Position numbers and translations under genes: made by a program
The notes under the pieces: model-generated
Seen by the model: the letters and a program-made list of their open reading frames with translations, nothing else
Databases searched by the model: none
Told to the model about the DNA's origin: nothing
Assembly: GCF_007856155.1 (NCBI RefSeq)
Contig: NZ_CP042266.1
Location: 7,378,001 to 7,442,000, forward strand
Direction: 5' to 3'
From: Streptomyces qinzhouensis
Lineage (GTDB): Bacteria > Actinomycetota > Actinomycetes > Streptomycetales > Streptomycetaceae
DNA: 64,000 bases
Shown here: positions 17,001 to 23,198 of the stretch, in pieces
How positions within the stretch are numbered: the stretch's first letter is position 1
How the letters are laid out: each line of letters opens with the position of its first letter

Positions 17001-20000
17001 TCATCGACGACCTGTTCGTCCCGGGCGCGACGGCGGGTACCGATCTGGTCGTCGAGATCAAGGCCCGGGCGACGAATGTGCGACAGCTCGCCACCGTCAC
17101 CCAGTACGGCGAGGTCGACCTCGGGTTCATCGACAGCGCCTCCCACCAGACCAGCACCACGACCTCCCTGGAGGGCGGCGGCGGACTCGGCCTGAAGTCC
17201 GGACCGGACCGCCGGGCCGCGGAGGCCGCGGCCGCCGGGACCCCGGCGGACGGACGCCCTGTCACCGGCGGGGGCGGCGCCAAGGTGATCCACGGCCGCG
17301 GCAGCACCCACGCCGTGACGGCCGCCGCGTCGACGAGCAACACCCATGTGCCCTCGGAGAGCGGCGCCTATCACCGTATGGCCGCCGATATCGAGTACGA
17401 GGTCACGGTGGTCCGCGGACACCGGGGCGGACCCGTCCACGCCACCCCCGTCACGCTGCGGGACACCGTGACGGTACCGGGCGGGATGCAGTTCCTCGCC
17501 ACCCCCGAACAGCTGCGGCACAGCGGCCAGCTCACCGACCTCGCCGGCATCGCCCGGCAGGACAACCGGCCCCAGGACATTCCCCTGCCGGACCGCTTCC
17601 GTACCCACGGCATCGCCGGGCTGGCCACGGTCCTCGAAGTCACCCCCCTGACCACTCCGCTCCCCGCCCCGCGGCCCCCGGCGGCGGACGCGCCCGCCAC
17701 CGACCCGGACACCGCGGTAACCGAGCCCGCGGTAACCGAGCCGGTACCGAACCAGCCCGGACCGAACGAAGACCCGCCCGGTCCGGACCCCCGGGACTTC
17801 TTCCGCACCCGGCTCACCGAGCTGATCAGCACCGAGGCACCCGGCGCCCTCACCCCCGGCGGCTCCCACTACGTCCCCGGACTGCGGCAGCGCATCGCCG
17901 ACTTCACCTCCCCCGCCGCCATGGCGGCACTCGTCGGCCGGGGCGGCGACCAGCCGCTGGTCTTCACCTTCCCCTACCCCGACGGCCTGACCACCAAGGA
18001 CGTCACCGTCCGGCTGTCCGGCCGGTCGGGCTGGGACCGGACGGCCCTGGACAACGCCCGGGGCCGCGCCGCCGGGGCGGGCGCGGGGCTGGAGACCTTC
18101 AGCCAGCACGCCCCCAACAACATCACCGACGCCCGGTCCACCACCACCAAATGGAACACCTCCGGCTCGGGCAGCGCCGCCGTCCCGACCGCCGCCACCG
18201 GCAGCCACAAGCTGGGCGCCAACCCCGGGACCTCGCACTCCACCACCCGTACCGACACCGTCACCACCACGACCACCGGCGAGGACCGGATCTGGCAGCG
18301 CACCGACGGCGGCGCCGAGTTCAAGCTGGCGTGGACCTTCAACGCGGAGATCTCCGTCAACGGTGTGCACCGCGGCGCCATCCCCGAGGTGGACGCGAGC
18401 GTCACCCTCCGGTTCGCCCACGACAACGCCCCGGCCGCCGGCGGACCGGTCGTCGACCGGCTGCCGGCCGGCGTTCACGAGCAGGACCCGAGGACCGGTC
18501 TGACGCCGGCCCAGTCCACCCCCGTACGCCCCAGCGGCACGGAAGTCGTCTACGGAACGCCGCAGTCCGAGCAGCTGCTGAACGCGATCCATGTGGTCGC
18601 GCCCACCCTCGTCGACGCGAACGGCCTGATCAGCGGCGTCAGCCAGGAAGCCGCCGCGGTACGGATCACAGAACTCCTCCACGGCGGACAGATCACCGTC
18701 GACCCACTGCGGCAGGCCGCCGGTCTCGGCGGACCGCCCGTCCACACCGCCGACGGCAATCCCCGGGTCACCCTCAGTACCGAGGTGCTCCGTCCGCAGC
18801 TTCTCGGAGACTCACGCGGCGTCACCATCGACCGGGTGCGGCAGACCGGCTTCGGCATCACGACCGGCTCGTCGACCTCACGTACCACCAATCTCACGCT
18901 CGGGGTCAACCACACCGTCGACGCCGGGGGGAACCACACCCTCGGTGCGAACACGACCCCCTTCCACTACCAGTCGGTACCGCAGGGGCAGGGCGGCGGG
19001 GACACGGTGGGAGGCCGCCGCTGGACCAAGGTGGGCTCCGCCGGGCAGCGTACGGCCACCGCCGGGCTGCGCACCCATGAGATCGAAGCCGACACGGTCA
19101 CCACCGTGACCGGCCCGGACGGCACCCGTCATGTCACCGGCACCGCCGTCCTCCGGGTATCCGAGCTGGACCTGCTGGGCCTCGGCGTACTGCCGGACGC
19201 CGACCGAGGCGAGGGGATCTGGGACCTCTCCGCCCCGTCACGCCGTCCGGACAACGCCCCCGACCCCGGCCCCAGTAACCCCGACACCCGGCCCGACGCC
19301 ACGATCACCGAGCAGCTCAACCGGGCCCGTGAACAGCAGGAGAACACGCCGAACGCCGAGCGCAGCATGCCCCAGCTCTGGATGACCCTGCCCCGAGGGG
19401 ACCGGAACGACCCGGAGTGGCGGGCCGCGGAGCAGCAGGCGATGGAGCGGACCGCCCGTATCGCCCGGGACTCGGACACGACCGTCGAACTCGCGGTGCG
19501 CGACGACGACGGCATCCGCTACCGGGTCTTCACCCCCGCCGCCGCGGACGGGGACGGCGGCAGGGATGTCCCCGGCCCCGGCGGCCCGCGCCCCGACTCC
19601 CTGGCCGCGCAGCCCCTGACCCGGCCGACGCCCTCGGTCGCCACCGTCTCCAGCAGCCCGCCGCCCCCGCCGCCGTCCAACCGCCCCGAAGGGAATACCG
19701 AACCCAGTACGGCTCCGTCCCCTCCCCGGAACCAGGACGACACCGACCGGCCCGCGAAGCCGCCCCGCGCCGAGGGCGACTTCGTGAAGAACCGGGTCAC
19801 CCGGCAGGAGCTGCCCGTTCGCCGGAGGGACGACACCGCCGCCGTCAGTACGGAACGCTTCGACCCGAAGCTGCGCCAGGACAATCGCCCCGCGGGCCGC
19901 CTCAACGGATCCGAGACCCTGATCCGCTATCGCGTCAGCCGGGAACAGCTCCCCGACGGCCGGACCGCGCGGCACTTCTTCGTCACCCTGCCGTTCAAGC

Positions 20001-23000
20001 TCGGCCGGGACGTGGACGCCACCGACCTGCGGGATGTCCAGAGCCGCGTCCAGAACGCCCTCGACACTCACATCAACCGCGGCTACCGGCTCCCCGGCTC
20101 CGGGGACCAGCTCATGGTGACGGCCGGTTTCATCGCCGCGCCGGACCGCGGCGACGCCATCACCCTCACGAAGACGCCCGCGCCGGGCCGCGCCGACCAG
20201 CTCCACTGGGACGTCAACGACAACGACCCCACTCTCACCCACGAGGTCCTCCACTACCTCGGCCTCCCCGACGAGTACCTCGACACACCCGGGAGGAAGG
20301 ACGGCGACCCCCATCTGTTCCGGGCCCGGGAGAACCAGTCCGGGGTCCACAGCGACGGGCCCATGGTCACCACGGAGCCCGAGTCCCTGTCGACCGTCCT
20401 CGCGGACCATCTCGCCACCATCGAGCGCGTCAGCGACACCGCCAATATTCCGCTGCACTCCGCATCGGGGCCCCTGGCCCGCACCACTTCCGAGGACCTC
20501 GGCTCCAAGCTGCCGAAGGACTCCGACGCCCCGGCGCACCCCACCAGCCAGGGTCCCAAGCAGGAGCAAAAGCCGAAGCAGAAGCAGAAACAGCAGCAAC
20601 AGAACCAGACACCGAAGCAGCCGAAGGCGCCGAAGCCGCCCACACCGGTACTGCCGTCCGCCGTCGTGGACCGGAACGAACCCTTCAAGAAGGCGTTCCC
20701 CACCGCCGACACCAGCACCCTGAGCCCCGCGGACTACCACGCGGCCGTCCGCGACAGCGTCAATGAGGCAAGGCCCCTGTCGTTCGTCGTCAACGCCATG
20801 ATCGGCTACGACGAACTCGCCCGGAATCCGCAGGCCGTCGACGACTTCATCGCCTCCGTTCTCGACGGGCTCCCCGAAAAGCCGGAGTCCGGAAAACCCA
20901 CGGGCCCGCCCCGGCCGGAGGTGGCCTTCGTCATCGGTGTCAACGGCACCGACAACGAGAATCCGGCCGATCCGATCAGCGATCGGATCAACGCGGCGAT
21001 AACCGCCGCGCAGCGGGACTGGAAGGTGCCCGTCGCCCTGGTCGCCGTACCGATCCACAAGGACAACAAGAGCTTCCCCTACGGCACCGGGCGCAACGGG
21101 GTACTGACCAGCGACGCCACCCGTGAGGCGATCAACGGCCTCAGGGCCGACAAGACCCATCCCTACGTCGCCTTCATGGACCTGGACCCCTATCCCCGCA
21201 CGACCCCCTCCGGGCGCCATGCGTTCGTACACTTCGAGCACCGACTCGGGATGGGAGCACATACGGGGAAGGAGGCCGATGGGCTCCTTCCGCCGTTGCG
21301 GCCGCTGCTCTTCTCCGGCGGCTACAACATCCCCGCCGCCACGGACGCCGAAGGCCGCGGACGGTTCATCGAGGAGACCCGTCATCGCTGGATGGCGGAG
21401 GCCACCGCGAAGGCCAACAAGTCCGGCAATCCCGTCGAGAGTCCACCGGCCGACCTGGAGCACCTGATCCCGGTCTTCGACACCCTCGTCCGCCACGACA
21501 TGCGGATCCGTGACCGGATGAGTGACATGGCCCCAATGCTGCCGTACTCACCCGAACCGAACCTCTTCGTCGACGGACTGGCGACCCTGCTCACCCCCGG
21601 CGAGACCGGCGCCGGTCAGGGCCTCAAGGAGATCCGTTTCGACCCCGGGTCCGGCGAGATCCACGGTCTGGCCAACAATCTGATGCAAGTCGCCGCGTGG
21701 GAGATCAACGCGGAAGTGCCGAAGCCGGACGCCCCGCCCGAGACGGAGACGGGCCCCGAAGCGGACAAGAAGCGGGCGGACGCCGAAAAGGAGTATCAAG
21801 AACGGTTGCGCGCCGCGGCCGAGAACCTGCGGCCGCCGACCCGCGGCACCGCCTTCTTCGTCGACTTCCAGGAAGGCGCCGTCCAGACCGACCTGTCACG
21901 CCTCTTTCAGAGCATGCTCAAGTCGCGGACCGGGAACTTCGCCACATGGACGCTGGACGACATCAAGAACTATCCCGGTGCGCTGAAAATCCAGCAGAGC
22001 CATCTGAACCCCATCCAGTACTCAAGGCTCTTCGACGATATCGGCGCGCTGCAGAACCAACTGGCGGCAAGACCGCTGGTCAACAATGATGTGCTGACCC
22101 TCTCGGATCCGGGGAAGGGCGACTTTCTGCCGCCGAACCGGGGGAAGAACCCCGTTACCGCGGACACGCCGGCCGACCCCCTCGCGGTCTTCGCGAACAA
22201 ACCGCTCAGGTTTGTCGCGGTCTCCGCGCCGCTGCCCGGCCAGGACGGGATGGCCACGGGTCTCAACAGCATGGACTGGCGGCTCCACGCGCTCAATGTG
22301 ACCAACCTCAGCGACGAGGCCGTGCTGCAACGCGGCTTCCACGAATTCGCCGAGCTCTTGGAGACGAAGACCGAGGCCAAGGTCTCCGAACAGGCGAACC
22401 CGAACCCTGAGACCGCGGCCGAGTACCCGCGGGTCCACACCCTGGACTTCGACAACGGCAGCGCGCTGATCACCCGTCCCGGATCCTTCTTCCACGCACT
22501 GGGACAGGCACTGAACCCCGGGTCCGACTCCGTACCGGCCACCGTGCCCTTCCGCTCGGAGGACGGAACGCGAGTCGCGGAGCCCGCGGCTCCGCGGTAC
22601 ATCGTCACCGACGGCGTCGAGGGCATGCTGAAGCAGGTGATGGCGACGCATACGGACGCCGCCCCCGAGCCGCTGAACCCCCCGTCGGGGAAGCCCCCGA
22701 CCGACCTGGAGACGGCGGAGTGGGTCAGGACCGCGACGGAGAGGGCCCGCGCCCTCGTCGCCCGGGCGCAGGAGACGAACATGACGGTGGAGGACCTCCT
22801 CACCCGGCTGTTCACCGGCCGCCTCCACCCCATGAGCCATGACTTCGACACCTACACGGCTCCCTCGACACCACCCGGGTCCCCAGGACCCTTCGCGCTC
22901 GACGCGTCCGCGCTCCTGCTGCTCGACCTGTACGCCGAAGCCCTCGGACGGACCCTCGTCGTCACCGGCCCCGACGGCACGCAGGTCACCCGGCCCGAGA

Positions 23001-23167
23001 ACGGAACCGGGCCGGAACTGAGGATGGAGTGGGGCCCCCAGGGCTGGGTGGCGGCCGGGACCGGCCCGAATCCCGGTGGTGAACCGCCGAACCGAGCCCA
23101 GCAGGCCTTTGACCTCCTCAACCCCAAACCGAAGGGGACCGGCACGAACGAGGGAGCGGCTTCATGA
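11024..23167 (+). CDS. Giant 4047-aa CpnT-like mosaic protein, candidate type VII effector
   Basis: The start is TTG 11024 with AGAGGA upstream. Residues 1-100 match the WXG100-like N-terminal domain of CpnT-type proteins (PECAWLFAILTGEVPPDGDE). Hydrophobic helices follow (about 112-185). Residues 250-345 are a Pro/Lys linker, 550-602 hold three 19-aa repeats, and a very acidic low-complexity region runs to about 1040. Between about 1050 and 2760 lie four or five beta-rich modules of similar build. Further on are HEVLHYLGLPDEY (3073-3085, zinc protease motif) and VAFMDLDPYPR (DxD at 3386-3388, glycosyltransferase-like). A C-terminal segment near 3820 and 4000 weakly resembles an OTU peptidase. 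The architecture suggests a secreted multi-domain toxin or polyvalent protein. No adjacent immunity gene is obvious. Confidence 0.85.
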   Translation: MSIHFPPECAWLFAILTGEVPPDGDEDKMFALAEVHKDLHGKLNKDFQAMVAEVLGYTKQNFDGDAAKMYQEAMKSFLGGQEGLDYFNAVGDQAQLVADFTRKSATQLQYTKYMIIAQLVALLIEAAVAAATAFFFGASIAVYLKKQAIVRVILKTKLGRMIVTLLTHQIINVGMGVTMDAMIQWIQLNQGTRDEWDTDLTKNAALSGMVQGLLAGPFNALGDRFGKLLAKMFGLDAGRNLGNKIDGVLPPPKPKDLDVKPLPKKPDAKPGADAPVPPPKDAPVPPPKDAPEPKPKTESGTPEPTPKPKPETEAPEPKPKPETGEPAPKPGSNKPDTDKPGPQPPVSFGRDMSEAFRKNLPNTYGPGSAKAGRQFVDDVGEAFRRRFGDGAVDAGRDWARTLLEKTGTRELPDALEKSLGPIAKDLGPDLTKVLSQGAADSLGRSILREFVEGTGRGVFEGAHAAVSEGMYNLIFSDEHTFKTSGLTFGSGMVEGRLGAMMEAGGENLAMGLRGNLGMAPPSWLTDGGGAGAGSGGTASLSASGSGGLTDDMPDLQLDEFFDDAGSLTSDMRNLGLDDFFDDAGSLTSDMRDLGLDEFFDGGNEDGRGESDGQGREPSPNGPVMTPPVTAPVPTATGGGAGAGGGASTTAPQPPAAQQGTPLNQGHQGHQGNPSNQAPPRTSANDNGSGAEKPAALPMESGSTLTPDSTDEQGGSKGESAPEPPSVIAPATMSNETAVTETAANEDMLPGDDELDFLDVSQAPPMVDDTLQNAPENPEHNTGPMTPPFAMTTDDTVSDDGDSVYETASEFSVYTDAHSDLEQEQEQEQEQDQLGSDDEETAGSPVLAPMPLPPGTVNLAQANPTPAPQVNTDQNPRSEESDEDSETEGGPVQESENPVRETEETAVPPHSPVLTEGSLPPGSTVPRPDEPNSDADDSEPDAEGSVSENDDTESDGAPVSLVSVEGDEGSESGDDAASDSSGHPYPGQSEDSHADDEASDSEDATASDRSDRSDGSDSSGLSYLSVSDDESVFGGNDFDLDRLFQADNDGGEDLAPAVRDLGTDQRGIPGGVQLTTVGPGVVNTLRRQVLDTLADRGIGESDPHRADVERQLDTLLSPQALHDNRVMLLSPDGHRITVVHNGTEHPLDVRMHLSGPRASEMYGSSGRVPPRNNEDRLSSGYDRTSQGGTSAVRTLSVPTWAGTLVNKLNTLAVPVLGDVWNRITGFTLSATPTATLGRHTLSTTVAQAVTATTMMRSGERAVPFDYQAAWSIRTSNDDTPAPGDGTGDGIPLRQLNANLWSTPADSGIVTAWFPKHLTVSGPEKPSGEPHFISRNENEFRAHLDRMPLWTMDSMTDPGSLLRHAEGEFGRQFDQLSAGSRDAFRRFFGGPQQLGALPLQYAGSDAERSSKGTISPLLVDRDGNAVGMFKVTASITPVRGLGLRDIHVTDTYNFERAIDRVTKVDSQAKVSHTLGAEGAFGATLNTQRPGDPSAFKDFNIGITGAVKGSGSLQKDQSFGAGSTHNMLRNLRANGGHVLTPARVGYQVTFIAADGTAHRAGREMAATDVWIRALHPDTVKDTTPEQTLAPPPEVANLQSLGVSATPLAVDGAGARAVLAETRRWLADNGYLPRTEPVNWPGGEALVKARLENLRDLDLFTSSHGLQAGADEMVDGGYTLHFNKPGLGGTNERIAVTLDLRTPETPANANANGNEAPQTVQHLKKASGVVIPNISGITIPGNSSRTRTTSWSLGGSVDAGRAVGDSAVRLSGNAEIKKTWQDAHTLTTGSGLAYSQLLGTSKQSTEIFRVPAELHLTISAGRDPVHGYHSGMFTPADQGGPGAPNEPRAYLDIALPEKRTVSGTAPTTGDITVTDQGGLLPDNAMVDIMRGSAELNTLVNDLLRRPDPDPAPANQDTAPGNLPDGNVLPTRHPQPTTPGGSSSLLSSFLDTATTVRRVVTGDDRAAEQILLSEAIHAQLTPGALTARAHQLLKGAYVIDDLFVPGATAGTDLVVEIKARATNVRQLATVTQYGEVDLGFIDSASHQTSTTTSLEGGGGLGLKSGPDRRAAEAAAAGTPADGRPVTGGGGAKVIHGRGSTHAVTAAASTSNTHVPSESGAYHRMAADIEYEVTVVRGHRGGPVHATPVTLRDTVTVPGGMQFLATPEQLRHSGQLTDLAGIARQDNRPQDIPLPDRFRTHGIAGLATVLEVTPLTTPLPAPRPPAADAPATDPDTAVTEPAVTEPVPNQPGPNEDPPGPDPRDFFRTRLTELISTEAPGALTPGGSHYVPGLRQRIADFTSPAAMAALVGRGGDQPLVFTFPYPDGLTTKDVTVRLSGRSGWDRTALDNARGRAAGAGAGLETFSQHAPNNITDARSTTTKWNTSGSGSAAVPTAATGSHKLGANPGTSHSTTRTDTVTTTTTGEDRIWQRTDGGAEFKLAWTFNAEISVNGVHRGAIPEVDASVTLRFAHDNAPAAGGPVVDRLPAGVHEQDPRTGLTPAQSTPVRPSGTEVVYGTPQSEQLLNAIHVVAPTLVDANGLISGVSQEAAAVRITELLHGGQITVDPLRQAAGLGGPPVHTADGNPRVTLSTEVLRPQLLGDSRGVTIDRVRQTGFGITTGSSTSRTTNLTLGVNHTVDAGGNHTLGANTTPFHYQSVPQGQGGGDTVGGRRWTKVGSAGQRTATAGLRTHEIEADTVTTVTGPDGTRHVTGTAVLRVSELDLLGLGVLPDADRGEGIWDLSAPSRRPDNAPDPGPSNPDTRPDATITEQLNRAREQQENTPNAERSMPQLWMTLPRGDRNDPEWRAAEQQAMERTARIARDSDTTVELAVRDDDGIRYRVFTPAAADGDGGRDVPGPGGPRPDSLAAQPLTRPTPSVATVSSSPPPPPPSNRPEGNTEPSTAPSPPRNQDDTDRPAKPPRAEGDFVKNRVTRQELPVRRRDDTAAVSTERFDPKLRQDNRPAGRLNGSETLIRYRVSREQLPDGRTARHFFVTLPFKLGRDVDATDLRDVQSRVQNALDTHINRGYRLPGSGDQLMVTAGFIAAPDRGDAITLTKTPAPGRADQLHWDVNDNDPTLTHEVLHYLGLPDEYLDTPGRKDGDPHLFRARENQSGVHSDGPMVTTEPESLSTVLADHLATIERVSDTANIPLHSASGPLARTTSEDLGSKLPKDSDAPAHPTSQGPKQEQKPKQKQKQQQQNQTPKQPKAPKPPTPVLPSAVVDRNEPFKKAFPTADTSTLSPADYHAAVRDSVNEARPLSFVVNAMIGYDELARNPQAVDDFIASVLDGLPEKPESGKPTGPPRPEVAFVIGVNGTDNENPADPISDRINAAITAAQRDWKVPVALVAVPIHKDNKSFPYGTGRNGVLTSDATREAINGLRADKTHPYVAFMDLDPYPRTTPSGRHAFVHFEHRLGMGAHTGKEADGLLPPLRPLLFSGGYNIPAATDAEGRGRFIEETRHRWMAEATAKANKSGNPVESPPADLEHLIPVFDTLVRHDMRIRDRMSDMAPMLPYSPEPNLFVDGLATLLTPGETGAGQGLKEIRFDPGSGEIHGLANNLMQVAAWEINAEVPKPDAPPETETGPEADKKRADAEKEYQERLRAAAENLRPPTRGTAFFVDFQEGAVQTDLSRLFQSMLKSRTGNFATWTLDDIKNYPGALKIQQSHLNPIQYSRLFDDIGALQNQLAARPLVNNDVLTLSDPGKGDFLPPNRGKNPVTADTPADPLAVFANKPLRFVAVSAPLPGQDGMATGLNSMDWRLHALNVTNLSDEAVLQRGFHEFAELLETKTEAKVSEQANPNPETAAEYPRVHTLDFDNGSALITRPGSFFHALGQALNPGSDSVPATVPFRSEDGTRVAEPAAPRYIVTDGVEGMLKQVMATHTDAAPEPLNPPSGKPPTDLETAEWVRTATERARALVARAQETNMTVEDLLTRLFTGRLHPMSHDFDTYTAPSTPPGSPGPFALDASALLLLDLYAEALGRTLVVTGPDGTQVTRPENGTGPELRMEWGPQGWVAAGTGPNPGGEPPNRAQQAFDLLNPKPKGTGTNEGAAS
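12671..12829 (+). repeat. Three 57-base coding repeats in the giant gene
   Basis: Units begin at 12671, 12728 and 12785 and encode SDMRNLGLDDFFDDAGSLT-like 19-residue copies (residues 550-602). The third is cut short after FFDGG. The copies are nearly identical in DNA, so the duplication is recent. Confidence 0.9.
13484..13513 (+). repeat. (GAACAG)5 hexanucleotide repeat
   Basis: Five perfect copies encode alternating Glu-Gln in the acidic linker of the giant protein. Being a multiple of three, length changes would keep the frame. Confidence 0.9.
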
Positions 23168-23198
23168 CGAGAACGGCCCGAAGGGAGCGGCAGGACCA

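Noticed and set aside
15344..18745. 1133-residue leftward open frame
   Set aside because: It is antisense to the giant gene, with biased composition only.
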